The notes under the pieces: generated by a model
What the model was told of the DNA's origin: nothing
Database searches by the model: none
What the model saw: the letters and a program-made list of their open reading frames with translations, nothing else
Translations under genes and position numbers: made by a program
Part shown: piece by piece, positions 26,488 to 34,494 of the stretch
Position numbering within the stretch: position 1 is the first letter of the stretch
Layout: each line of letters starts with the position of its first letter
Assembly: GCF_050269735.1 (NCBI RefSeq)
Contig: NZ_JBNNIX010000001.1
Span: 930,001-994,000, forward strand
DNA: 64,000 nt
Source of the DNA: Paenisporosarcina sp050269735
GTDB lineage: Bacteria; Bacillota; Bacilli; Bacillales_A; Planococcaceae
Direction: 5' to 3'

Positions 26488-26601
26488 TTTTTGTATATTT
26501 CAGTTTGCCTTACCGAGGATACAGATAAGTGTACGATTTAAATAAGAAAAGCGATCGAGATAAAGATTTTATTGCATGCGAACGCTAAATCTCAGTCTAA
26601 A

Positions 26602-26627
26602 GAAAAAAGCACAATTTGTGCTTTTCT
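26602..26627. terminator. Terminator of the stress SDR gene
   Basis: AAAAGCACA pairs with TGTGCTTTT, with A/T-rich flanks on both sides, 12 bases after the minus-strand stop. Confidence 0.75.
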
Positions 26628-26638
26628 TATGCTCATTA

Positions 26639-27514
26639 TTATGATGTTACGAAATCTCCACCGTTTACATGGATTGTTTGTCCAATCATGTAACTGGAGT
26701 CTGCCGATGCTAAGAAAACGTAAGCGGGCGCATTTTCTGCAGGCTGCCCACGTCTTGCCATTGGCGTATCGTCTCCGGCTTTTGCAACTTGTTCTTTGTC
26801 AAATGTAGCTGGAATTAATGGCGTCCAAATCGGTCCAGGCGCGACTGCATTAACATGAATTCCTTTTTCAATCAAGTTCAGCGCAAGTGAACGAGTGAAC
26901 GTTGTGATGGCTCCTTTGGTAGATGAGTAATCGATTAAATGCGGCGATCCTCTATAAGCTGTAACGGAGGAGGTGTTAATAATAGCATCTCCTTTTGTTA
27001 AATGAGGAAGTGCAGCTTGTGTTAAGTAAAACATGGAAAAAATATTGGTTGAAAAAGTTTCTTGTAATTGATCAGGTGTGATTTTAAGAAAATCTTCCGT
27101 TGGAAACTGCTTTCCTGCATTGTTGACCAAGATATTTAACTGACCAAATTCTTCAATCACTTGATCAATGACATTCTGACAGTTTTCATCATCACTTAAA
27201 TCAGCAGCAATTTTTATTGCTTTAACATTATAGGCTTCTACGAGCTTCGCTGTTTTATCAGCATCATCGTGCTCATCTAAATAGGCAATGGCGATGTTTG
27301 CGCCTTCCTTAGCATAAGCGACTGCAACCGCGCGACCAATTCCGCTATCACCACCCGTAATAAGTGCGACTTTTCCGGTTAGTTTGCCGGAGCCTTTATA
27401 GTTTTCATCATCATAAATTGGTTCAGGATCCATTTTGGATTCAATCCCTGGTTGATGCGCTTGGGTTTGTCCTTTAATTTCCTCGTGAATTTTTTCGTAT
27501 TTATCTTTAGCCAT
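26639..27514 (-). CDS. General stress short-chain dehydrogenase/reductase (YdaD/YhdF type)
   Basis: A 291-residue classical SDR oxidoreductase with the long hydrophilic N-terminal extension typical of bacillar stress SDRs (GQTQAHQPGIESKMDPEP). The cofactor motif is TGGDSGIGRA, then NNAG. The catalytic Ser-Tyr-Lys are in TSSVTAY..YSSTKGA. The C-terminal NGGDFVTS closes the fold. I chose ATG 27514 (MAKDKYEK) because GAGGAGG is seven bases upstream. A sigma-B-like promoter lies 35 bp further up. The substrate is unknown. Relatives in B. subtilis belong to the sigma-B regulon. Confidence 0.88.
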   Translation of the reverse strand: MAKDKYEKIHEEIKGQTQAHQPGIESKMDPEPIYDDENYKGSGKLTGKVALITGGDSGIGRAVAVAYAKEGANIAIAYLDEHDDADKTAKLVEAYNVKAIKIAADLSDDENCQNVIDQVIEEFGQLNILVNNAGKQFPTEDFLKITPDQLQETFSTNIFSMFYLTQAALPHLTKGDAIINTSSVTAYRGSPHLIDYSSTKGAITTFTRSLALNLIEKGIHVNAVAPGPIWTPLIPATFDKEQVAKAGDDTPMARRGQPAENAPAYVFLASADSSYMIGQTIHVNGGDFVTS

Positions 27515-27548
27515 AATACGCCTCCTCAAAATTTGTTATATGAAAATT

Positions 27549-27573
27549 ATTCCCTACAAAGATTGATTCAAAC
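27549..27573 (-). promoter_or_regulatory. Sigma-B-like promoter of the stress SDR gene
   Basis: On the minus strand GTTTGA, a 13-bp spacer and GGGAAT form a near-consensus sigma-B promoter, correctly placed for the SDR. Confidence 0.75.
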
Positions 27574-27582
27574 GTACAAAAA

Positions 27583-27605
27583 AACGTTGCCTTATTAGCA
27601 ACGTT
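27583..27605 (-). terminator. Terminator of the copCD fusion gene
   Basis: AACGTTGC pairs with GCAACGTT over a seven-base loop. On the minus strand the stem is followed by a run of T's. Confidence 0.85.
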
Positions 27606-27626
27606 CATTCGAAAAATTTAATCTAA

Positions 27627-28913
27627 CTATTGAGCTGGACTAAGTTGGGTTAGCACACCTACAATAATTAAAATTGTAGTGGCTAATGAAGCATCAAAGT
27701 ATAGGTAACGAATTTCTTTAAGGGATTCATTTTTTTTCATGTGTTTACGGATCAAAGCTCCAGTAAAGAATACCGCGATGACTACCACTAATTTAGCAAT
27801 CATCCAGTATCCCCATTCTGTTGTCCATAATGCAGACAATTCGGGAGTCAGTAGCCATGCATAGATACTACCGGAAACGGTCAATACAATTATGCTAAGT
27901 AAAGCCATTTTAGAGAAAGTCGGGATAAAGGTATGAGCCAGTCCTTTTTTCCACAAAATGAGTGTATAAAATAACCCTGCGAGCCATAATGCCGCAAATA
28001 GTAAATGGATAAAGTTGAGTCCAACAGTTACTGAAGGTGTAGCTGCAGCGATTGCATGACTGTTAAGACTTTTAGTAAGTAAAATTGCTCCGGCCCAGGC
28101 AAGATCTATAAAGCGATTACGGTTGATTATATAAAGACCTAAAGTAGTAATAACGAGAGCCGCAGTCCAAAACTGTCCAACTTCAGTTCGTAAAAATAAA
28201 TCTTGCCATGGGATCTCGTCAAAAACGCGTGTAAAGTTTCGTGCTTGTGACCAAGTGAAAAGAACGAGTAAGTCTAAATGAATCAATTGCATATGTGCGG
28301 TAAAAGGAATTTTGAAACCTTTAAAATTCCAAAGCAAAGTTCCAGCCAGTAATAAAAGTGATAGTAAGTAGGCAGACTTAATAAATGAAGAAAGAACTGA
28401 AGGAGATTGCTCCGAAGTGTCGTGTTTTTCATTCATGTCCTCGGGTTTCTGAATCGCTTCATTCGTAGAGCCAGAAATCATTTGTGGTTGATTGTTATCA
28501 ATGGATGCAGGTTTATCAGCAACCTCCATAGGAGCAACTGTCTGTTCACTGAGTTCTATAGTAAATGAAATACTTCCTTCGATTGGATGTCCATCTTTTG
28601 ATATGACTGAATAAGGCACTGTAACTAACCCATTTGCTGAATGAAGTACAGAAACGGTTAACTTATCCCGAGACAGACTTATTGAGGGTTTTCCAATTGC
28701 GATTGATTCACCTTTATCATTTAACACATCCATTTTGTATACTTGCTCATCAATCACTGTACTGAATAAAAGTTCTACCTCACTAGGAGCGGAAGAAAGG
28801 ACTGCTCCGTTTGCGGGCGTACTCGAATATAGGTCCGCATGTGCATCAATCGCTGCAGGGAACATTAAAAAACATACGGTCATCCAAACAAAAAACATCA
28901 TGAATCTGTTCAT
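27627..28913 (-). CDS. CopC-CopD fusion copper transport protein (YcnJ-like)
   Basis: A 428-residue membrane protein. A signal peptide (about residues 1-24) ends before HADLYSSTP, so the mature N-terminal His would be the first copper ligand of the CopC domain (~25-120). SKDGHPIEG supplies the second His/Asp pair. A linker rich in Glu, Asp and Gln (~125-180) leads to the CopD domain with about eight transmembrane helices. The fusion matches YcnJ, which imports or handles copper. I start at ATG 28913 (MNRFMMFF) because AGAGGTGG lies upstream. No YcnK or YcnI homologue is adjacent. Confidence 0.85.
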   Translation of the reverse strand: MNRFMMFFVWMTVCFLMFPAAIDAHADLYSSTPANGAVLSSAPSEVELLFSTVIDEQVYKMDVLNDKGESIAIGKPSISLSRDKLTVSVLHSANGLVTVPYSVISKDGHPIEGSISFTIELSEQTVAPMEVADKPASIDNNQPQMISGSTNEAIQKPEDMNEKHDTSEQSPSVLSSFIKSAYLLSLLLLAGTLLWNFKGFKIPFTAHMQLIHLDLLVLFTWSQARNFTRVFDEIPWQDLFLRTEVGQFWTAALVITTLGLYIINRNRFIDLAWAGAILLTKSLNSHAIAAATPSVTVGLNFIHLLFAALWLAGLFYTLILWKKGLAHTFIPTFSKMALLSIIVLTVSGSIYAWLLTPELSALWTTEWGYWMIAKLVVVIAVFFTGALIRKHMKKNESLKEIRYLYFDASLATTILIIVGVLTQLSPAQ

Positions 28914-29031
28914 TCCGTCCACCTCTTTTTCAATCCTTACAAAGCTAACGAACAAAACGGATAAAAAGATTAGTAAGTACAAAGATTTTTAATGAGAAAA
29001 ATAAAAATTAACAGTTAGAATAATTAGTTAC

Positions 29032-29056
29032 GTTTTTCATATTCAGTATGGGGTAA
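29032..29056 (+). promoter_or_regulatory. Weak sigma-B-like promoter
   Basis: GTTTTT, 13 bp, GGGTAA, 45 bp before the gamma-glutamyl hydrolase start. The match is partial in both boxes. Confidence 0.35.
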
Positions 29057-29100
29057 AGAAACTATACGTAAGAATTTAAAGAATAGAACGGAGCATGTAT

Positions 29101-29823
29101 ATGAAACCAATCGTAGGAATTACAGCAGAAATTAAAGAGGGAGGCGGATATTTCATGCCTTGCATCTATCCGGATGCAGTTACACAGGCGGGTGGAATTC
29201 CCCTATTAGTTCCTCTTATTCCAGGAACAGATATTGATGCACTTTGTGAACAAATTGATGCATTATTTGTAACAGGTGGGGAAGATATCGATCCTAGTTA
29301 TTACGGCCAAGACCCACATGTTCATTTAGGGAAAATCGCGCCTCGATTGGATGAAATGGAGCATGCTCTTGTACAAAAAATGTTAGAACTCGATAAACCA
29401 TATATAGGCGTGTGTCGTGGATTGCACATGTTGAACGTGGCAACAGGCGGTTCCCTGTACCAAAGTATTCACTCTCAAAGAGAAGAAGAAGTTATGCAAC
29501 ATAAACAACAAGCCGAGCGTACGCATCGTTCTCATCCTGTCATAGTGGATAAAGAAAGTCGCATGTTCGAAATGCTTCAAGAGGAAGAATTCCGCGTGAA
29601 CTCCTTCCACCATCAAGCGTGTCATGAAGTAGGCGGACCCCTGAAAGTCGTTGCACGTGCTAAAGACGGAATTATTGAAGGTGTGGAAAGTACTGAGCAT
29701 GCCTTCGTATTTGGATTCCAGTGGCATCCTGAAGAATTTGCAAAAGCTGGGGATGAACCATCTAAACGAGTTTTTAAAGCGTATATTGATGCAGCTATTA
29801 AACGAAAAGAACAGAACAAATAA
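29101..29823 (+). CDS. Gamma-glutamyl-gamma-aminobutyrate hydrolase family (peptidase C26)
   Basis: A 240-residue class I glutamine-amidotransferase-fold hydrolase related to PuuD. The nucleophile Cys is in GVCRGLHMLN (about residue 107), and the His-Glu pair is in FGFQWHPEEF near 215. FVTGGEDIDPSYY is the typical substrate-binding loop. It cleaves gamma-glutamyl amides, releasing glutamate. I prefer ATG 29101 over 29095 because the GGAG site has seven bases of spacing to it and only one to the earlier ATG. A strong terminator follows. Confidence 0.85.
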   Translation: MKPIVGITAEIKEGGGYFMPCIYPDAVTQAGGIPLLVPLIPGTDIDALCEQIDALFVTGGEDIDPSYYGQDPHVHLGKIAPRLDEMEHALVQKMLELDKPYIGVCRGLHMLNVATGGSLYQSIHSQREEEVMQHKQQAERTHRSHPVIVDKESRMFEMLQEEEFRVNSFHHQACHEVGGPLKVVARAKDGIIEGVESTEHAFVFGFQWHPEEFAKAGDEPSKRVFKAYIDAAIKRKEQNK

Positions 29824-29829
29824 GACAAA

Positions 29830-29863
29830 AAGAACTGCCAGTTTTTGTCGGCAGTTCTTTTTT
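29830..29863 (+). terminator. Terminator of the C26 hydrolase gene
   Basis: AAGAACTGCC pairs with GGCAGTTCTT and is followed by T's. Confidence 0.85.
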
Positions 29864-29959
29864 GTTTTTGCTATTAAATTGATCTAACGAAAATAATACC
29901 GTTAAACAACCTAATTTAAACAAAATTACTGCCTCTAGACTGAGCATAGGGGGGATTCG

Positions 29960-30035
29960 TTGTACGGAAATGAATTTTCGTTGGCCGAACTAAAGATTTC
30001 GTTGGAAAAGTCGCCGCTTTCGTTGGAAATGGAAA
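29960..30035. repeat. Intergenic phased array, family C copy 2 (21 bp)
   Basis: TTG-core units (TTGTACGGAAA, TTGGCCGAAC, TTGGAAAAG, TTGGAAATG), each preceded by TTCG, start at 29960, 29981, 30002 and 30023, exactly 21 bp apart. It lies in a convergent intergenic region between two terminators. Confidence 0.8.
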
Positions 30036-30111
30036 AATACTCAGTCATTCTTCGAAGCATCTTTCGACCAATCATTCGATATTCACCGAGACCAAATCAA
30101 AAGTCTCAATA

Positions 30112-30146
30112 AAAAAACCTTGTTGGCACGAAGCCAACAAGGTTTT
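30112..30146 (-). terminator. Terminator of the MurE-like gene
   Basis: AAACCTTGTTGGC pairs with GCCAACAAGGTTT and touches the minus-strand stop codon. T's follow on that strand. Confidence 0.85.
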
Positions 30147-31644
30147 ATACGCTTAATTTCGTATTGTAGAAATAATCGTGGATAATATCTTCATCAGAAT
30201 GAGGAATATATTCGCCTTTCACGATTTGAGCACCATTGATACAACCACTCGTCAGTAGGACGATATCACCTGGTTGACTTGCTTCCAATGCTTTCAGCAC
30301 GCCTTCATGTCTTGAAGGAGCTGTCATAACTTCCTGTAAATAAGGTTCTGTGAACCCTTTAAGAACTGCGTCCACGACGTCCCATGGATCATTAAATCCA
30401 GGGTGATCGACGGTAACGACTAATACATCCGCTTTACCCTCGGCTGTTTTAGCCATCTTTGGCATTTTGGCAAAATCTCTAATCCCAATACCGGCTATCA
30501 TTGTGACCAATCGGTTGTGTGGCAATTTTTTTACGGCACGCATGATGGCATCGAGAGCAACTGGTGTATGGGCATAATCAAGAACGATTTTTCTGTTTTC
30601 TGGTCCATGAATTACTTGAAAGCGTCCGTCAACTTGCTGCATTTTAGGAAGAACATTTAAGATGTCTTTCAGAGAAACATTGGCAAACAATGCTGCACCA
30701 ATTGCGGAAACTAAATTTCCTACATTATATTCTCCATAAATGGGAACATTAATAGGATGTATCTTGCCCTCAAAAATCAAATCGAAGGACATACCTTCTA
30801 GACGGTGCTGGATGTTTGTCCAAATTAAATCTGCATTAGAATCCACGTTGCATGAGTATGTCAACAATGAACCTTGAATCGCATCAATGATGTCTTTACT
30901 CATCCCGGCATCGTCCAAATTAACGACACTTGCTTTCGCCTGTGTGAACAAACGAAGTTTGCACATTTTATAATGATCGAACGTTTTATGATATTCCATG
31001 TGTTCTTCAGAAATATTTGTATGAATGGCTACATCAAATTCAAATCCGCTTACGCGATGTTGATCTAATGCAATAGAAGAAACTTCCATAGATGCTGCTT
31101 TGTCTCCGCGTTTAAGCAGTTCACTGAAAATAGCTTGTACATCTGAAGACATGGGCGTTGTGGGCGTACTTTTTTTAATATGAAGTACTTCATTCGAAGT
31201 GAAAATGCCATTTGTTCCGAGCATCCCACAAGGTAAGCCGAGAAGGTTCAATAAATTTCGTACATATGTCGCAACTGTTGTTTTTCCATTTGTACCAGTA
31301 ACACCGACTTTGAATAATTTATCTGATGCAAAGTGGTGAAACTCCAACGCTGTATAAGCCAAAGCTTCACGGGAATCATTTACTAGTACAAAAGTTATTT
31401 GAGAATGGGAAGAAGCATAGGATTCAAGGATGCTTTTGTCTGACCCGACAATTGTAGTAGCACCGTTTTGAACCGCTTCATCTATGTATAAGTGTCCATC
31501 GGTTTCTTCTCCGATGATGCAAAAAAAGGCATACTGATTTTGTACATCTCTTGAATCATACACGATCCCAGCCGTTTGCTGCATAGACGGTCCATATACG
31601 TGGAGCGCTTTTATTTGAGGAAGTTGAGTCCATTGAATATCCAT
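30145..31644 (-). CDS. Divergent MurE-like Mur ligase
   Basis: A 499-residue member of the Mur ligase family, which adds an amino acid to a UDP-MurNAc-peptide using ATP. The N-terminal substrate domain (VYDSRDVQNQYAFFCIIG), ATP site GVTGTNGKTT and middle motif SSIALDQHRVSGFEFDVAIHTNIS are all MurE-like. The specificity region is odd: in place of the DNPR of diaminopimelate enzymes it reads DHPGFNDP, closer in spacing to lysine-type enzymes. The usual GKGHE near the C-terminus is SGCINGAQ. It lies outside any cell-division cluster, so it may be a second, specialised ligase. I chose ATG 31644 for its AAAGGAG site. Confidence 0.75.
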   Translation of the reverse strand: MDIQWTQLPQIKALHVYGPSMQQTAGIVYDSRDVQNQYAFFCIIGEETDGHLYIDEAVQNGATTIVGSDKSILESYASSHSQITFVLVNDSREALAYTALEFHHFASDKLFKVGVTGTNGKTTVATYVRNLLNLLGLPCGMLGTNGIFTSNEVLHIKKSTPTTPMSSDVQAIFSELLKRGDKAASMEVSSIALDQHRVSGFEFDVAIHTNISEEHMEYHKTFDHYKMCKLRLFTQAKASVVNLDDAGMSKDIIDAIQGSLLTYSCNVDSNADLIWTNIQHRLEGMSFDLIFEGKIHPINVPIYGEYNVGNLVSAIGAALFANVSLKDILNVLPKMQQVDGRFQVIHGPENRKIVLDYAHTPVALDAIMRAVKKLPHNRLVTMIAGIGIRDFAKMPKMAKTAEGKADVLVVTVDHPGFNDPWDVVDAVLKGFTEPYLQEVMTAPSRHEGVLKALEASQPGDIVLLTSGCINGAQIVKGEYIPHSDEDIIHDYFYNTKLSV

Positions 31645-31907
31645 GAAATGCTCCTTTATGTTCAATAAGATTAGATTAAGTGTACCATTACACGCACCGA
31701 AACTGTAGCACGGTTCGACAAAATGCGAGTATTTTCCCACGCAACTTACCCTTAGATACCCTATTTCCTTTTTTCAACTATCTAAAACGTCCTATATAAT
31801 ATTTAACATTTAGTATGCTTTAAAAATCACAATAGATGCTTTCAATAAAATATTTAAAGGAGTTTTTTGAAACACGAAGAATTTTTAGAGATAAAGGAGA
31901 TGGGAAA

Positions 31908-32867
31908 ATGAAAATATTAGTACTTGGAGGAACTTCTTTTGTGGGCCGTCATTTAGTAGAGGCGGCAATCCATAATGGGCATGAGGTCGTTTTATTTAAC
32001 AGAGGGAAAACGAATCCTGAGGTCTTTAAACAGTTACGACATATTAAAGGGGATCGACGAAAAGATGCAAAAAAGCTAGGAGAAGAAGAATGGGATGCAG
32101 TGCTAGATACATGTGCCTATTCGCCTCAAGATCTCAAACCGGTCATTGAAGAGTTGAAAAACAAAACAAAAAAATATATGTTCATTTCCACAATATCGGT
32201 TTACGACGATTACAAACAAGGGAGACCGAATGAATCAAGTTCCACTTTTACTCAAATCATCGAAACGGATGAAGTGACTGGTGAAACTTACGGACCATTA
32301 AAAGTTATGTGTGAAAAAATAATAAACGAAACTTTTAATGACCGTGCTTTGATTATTCGACCATGTCTTGTAGTGGGACCAAACGATCCTACTGATAGAT
32401 TCACATATTATGCGACACGTGTGTCTCAAAATGGAAAAGTGGCTTTGCCAGGTGGTGATGAGTCTCATCGAATGGTCCAGTGGATCGATGTCAGAGATAT
32501 GGCCAACTGGATTGTTTCTTTGATTGAAAATGGCACTACAGGTACATTCAATGCAGCTTCAAATCCTATTTCTTTGGATAAATTTATTGATAGTTTGTCA
32601 ACAAACTCAATAGAAAAACAATGGATTCCAGATGATATATTGGAATCTACAGATTTAGGAGCAAGAAGATTTCCTTTTTGGGTCCCTATATCACAAGACT
32701 ATCCCGAAGGCTTTATTATTGTTGAAAATCAAAGGGCAATCGACAATGGATTGGAAATCCGACCTTTAGCAGTGACTGCTGAGGATACTAGGCAATGGGC
32801 GGGGAATCGGGAGTTGAAAGCTGGACCGACACATGAACAAGAACAGTCTCTTCTCAAAAACAAGTAG
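31908..32867 (+). CDS. NAD-dependent epimerase/dehydratase-like extended SDR
   Basis: A 319-residue cytoplasmic Rossmann-fold protein of the extended SDR family. It begins KILVLGGTSFVGRHLV (nucleotide-binding GGxxxxG). FISTISVYDDY corresponds to the active-site region. The usual Tyr-x-x-x-Lys appears as YGPLKVM. WIDVRDMANWI and the C-terminal residues fit isoflavone-reductase or sugar-epimerase-like members. The substrate is unknown. ATG 31908 is supported by AAAGGAGATGG. Upstream in-frame codons lack a ribosome binding site. Confidence 0.75.
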   Translation: MKILVLGGTSFVGRHLVEAAIHNGHEVVLFNRGKTNPEVFKQLRHIKGDRRKDAKKLGEEEWDAVLDTCAYSPQDLKPVIEELKNKTKKYMFISTISVYDDYKQGRPNESSSTFTQIIETDEVTGETYGPLKVMCEKIINETFNDRALIIRPCLVVGPNDPTDRFTYYATRVSQNGKVALPGGDESHRMVQWIDVRDMANWIVSLIENGTTGTFNAASNPISLDKFIDSLSTNSIEKQWIPDDILESTDLGARRFPFWVPISQDYPEGFIIVENQRAIDNGLEIRPLAVTAEDTRQWAGNRELKAGPTHEQEQSLLKNK

Positions 32868-32888
32868 TCGATTAGACATAAGAAATCT

Positions 32889-32916
32889 TTGTGAAGTACA
32901 AAAAATAGTGTATAAT
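32889..32916 (+). promoter_or_regulatory. Promoter of the type I antitoxin RNA
   Basis: TTGTGA, a 16-bp spacer and a perfect TATAAT (32911-32916) point rightwards into the structured region that overlaps the toxin 3' end. Confidence 0.65.
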
Positions 32917-32922
32917 TAAATC

Positions 32923-33043
32923 ATAAAGACTAGGTGTGTCACCACCTAGTCGACAATCGCTAATGATCAATATAGTGGTTGATCCAGTTTAATCCAGAAA
33001 TAGCTGTCTCGCCTAACCCGTGAGGACGGCTATTTCTTTTTAG
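32923..33043 (+). ncRNA. Predicted antisense antitoxin RNA of a type I TA system
   Basis: Starting about seven bases after the TATAAT at 32911, the transcript would contain the perfect hairpin GACTAGGTG/CACCTAGTC (32928-32951). It would end at a terminator (AGAAATAGC..GTC paired with GAC..GCTATTTCT, T-run at 33036-33041). It runs antisense to the 3' untranslated region and last codons of the holin-like toxin at 33030-33137. This is the arrangement of B. subtilis RatA/TxpA and SR4/BsrG. It has no open frame of note. Confidence 0.65.
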
Positions 33044-33137
33044 CAAAGAAAATAATTAATGATACAACCATTGAAAACCCTCCGATCATCACAGTCGCTA
33101 GCTGCATAAGCAAACTCATCGATTCAAAACTTGTCAT
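33030..33137 (-). CDS. Holin-like type I toxin peptide
   Basis: A 35-residue peptide too short for usual gene finders. It starts MTSFESMSLLMQ, has one transmembrane helix (about residues 13-31) and ends in KKK. That matches the putative holin-like toxin family of Bacillales type I toxin-antitoxin modules, which insert into the membrane. A very strong GGAGGTGATG site precedes the ATG. The site itself is base-paired with ATCACTTCC just upstream (33142-33150 with 33159-33167), a known way of keeping such toxins translationally silent. The antisense RNA converges on its 3' end. Confidence 0.8.
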   Translation of the reverse strand: MTSFESMSLLMQLATVMIGGFSMVVSLIIFFAKKK

Positions 33138-33141
33138 TGGC

Positions 33142-33207
33142 ATCACCTCCATTCTTCTGGAAGTGATCATCCGCTATCTGTCATTCACAATTGTTATGTT
33201 CATTATA
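33142..33207 (-). promoter_or_regulatory. Toxin promoter and ribosome-site-sequestering hairpin
   Basis: On the minus strand an extended -10 (TGATATAAT, box at 33202-33207) lies about 65 bases before the toxin ATG. In the leader, ATCACTTCC pairs with the Shine-Dalgarno GGAGGTGAT, leaving an eight-base loop, so the toxin message would be poorly translated until refolded or processed. Confidence 0.65.
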
Positions 33208-33316
33208 TCATAAATAGAATATATGTTCGTATTTTTGATTAAAAAAAGAACAAAATTTTGGCAATGCCATTTTTGTCCTCAGGTACAGTTAAATAAAAGC
33301 TACTTTACTACTTTGT

Positions 33317-33778
33317 TTATTCGTGTCTCACCAATTCATTTCTTTTATGCATCATCATGACCATACGAGATTGTTGTTTTTCAATGGTATGCCTTGATGC
33401 ATTGACCAAAATTTCTGGGCCAGTCAAAAATGATAAGATTGATTGTTTTGAAGAATAGGGCGTAATTTCGAAATAGTGATTAAATATCCACATGCACTCA
33501 GGATGTAATGGTGACATTGTTGGAAATGCTTCAATTAAATTTTCTGCAATGCATAGCGGTGTTTTCTTTTGATAATTAGTGTGCCACCTGGAGGCACGAA
33601 TTCGTCCTTCATATGTAGAAAAATAGCGCATACACGCTAAATCTAGGAGTTCCAGCTGTGAAATCTTTGATGAATAGGCTCCATTTTTCGTTATGATATG
33701 TGTTTTCATAGGTCCTTCAAAAATAGGTTGAACGACAAAAGTGTTTATATCAATCCATTTCGAGTCACAATTACGCAA
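33317..33778 (-). CDS. comK: Competence transcription factor ComK homologue
   Basis: A 153-residue DNA-binding protein resembling the competence master regulator. The best-conserved block is CMRYFSTYEGRIRASRWHTNYQKKTPLCIAENL (about 50-80), followed by FPTMSPLHPECMWIFNHYFE, both hallmarks of ComK. The C-terminal region is shorter and less conserved than in B. subtilis. ComK binds A/T-rich K-boxes to activate DNA-uptake genes. No perfect paired AAAA-N5-TTTT box was found upstream. The start could be ATG 33778, with AGTAAGAAGTTAGGAGG immediately upstream. It is divergent from a sigma-factor gene. Confidence 0.8.
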   Translation of the reverse strand: MRNCDSKWIDINTFVVQPIFEGPMKTHIITKNGAYSSKISQLELLDLACMRYFSTYEGRIRASRWHTNYQKKTPLCIAENLIEAFPTMSPLHPECMWIFNHYFEITPYSSKQSILSFLTGPEILVNASRHTIEKQQSRMVMMMHKRNELVRHE

Positions 33779-33987
33779 GCAACTACCTCCTAACTTCTTA
33801 CTAAAAATGTAACATGTCTCCTAATGACTTACAAGACAGAAAATACGTACTTTTAGGAAAATTTATAGGTAAAAAGAATTCCTTTATATGATAGAAACAA
33901 GACGTTCTTATGCTTCAAACGTCCCGATTGTCGATTCGAATTCCAAATTTCAGTACCTTACACTGATGTTACCCGGGAATACATGAA

Positions 33988-34494
33988 ATGTGCACATTGG
34001 CAAGGTCGTTGACATTGGAAAATTTTGAAGAAGTCTATCAGCAATATGAACCAATGATATATTCTTGTATCCGAAAGCTCCGTATTTATAAAAATCATGA
34101 TTCCTTCATTCAATCAGGCAGGATTGGACTGTGGAAGGCCTGGTTACGCTTCAATAATATGAAAGGTGATTTCGCTCCTTTTGCCTACAGAAGTATTTAC
34201 GGTAGTATCTTGGACGAATTGAAGAATTCAGCAAGAGAAGAAAGGATTGTCCCAACTGATCATCAAATACTTGAGAATCTGGTTGAACAATCAGAAAAGC
34301 AATCATACGGCTCTGAGCAATTTTATGAATTGATGCACCTATTAACTGAAAAAGAACAACAACTTCTTCAGTTGTTGTTCCTTGATTGTTATTCACATGA
34401 TGAAGTCGCAAGATTATTAAACATTACGAAGGCTGGAGTGAAAAAACGAAGAGAGCGTACAATCGGTAAACTCAGAAATTTCATTTCCAAGTAA
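33988..34494 (+). CDS. Sigma-70 family sigma factor (ECF-like, competence-associated context)
   Basis: A 168-residue regulator. Region 2 covers about residues 10-75 (VYQQYEPMIYSCIRKL..QSGRIGLWKAW). Region 4 is near the C-terminus, with the helix-turn-helix LFLDCYSHDEVARLLNITKAGVKKRRERTI. It resembles the short alternative sigma factors of Bacillales/Staphylococci (SigH/ComX-like group). Standing back to back with comK, it may take part in competence or stress control, but that is inference. The start is uncertain: ATG 33988 has only a weak site, and TTG 34009 is an alternative. Confidence 0.72.
   Translation: MCTLARSLTLENFEEVYQQYEPMIYSCIRKLRIYKNHDSFIQSGRIGLWKAWLRFNNMKGDFAPFAYRSIYGSILDELKNSAREERIVPTDHQILENLVEQSEKQSYGSEQFYELMHLLTEKEQQLLQLLFLDCYSHDEVARLLNITKAGVKKRRERTIGKLRNFISK

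Noticed and set aside
33790..33890. ComK K-boxes upstream of comK
   Set aside because: AAAA and TTTT tracts occur (for example AAAATACGTACTTTT) but with a seven-base gap instead of the required five, and no properly spaced pair was found.
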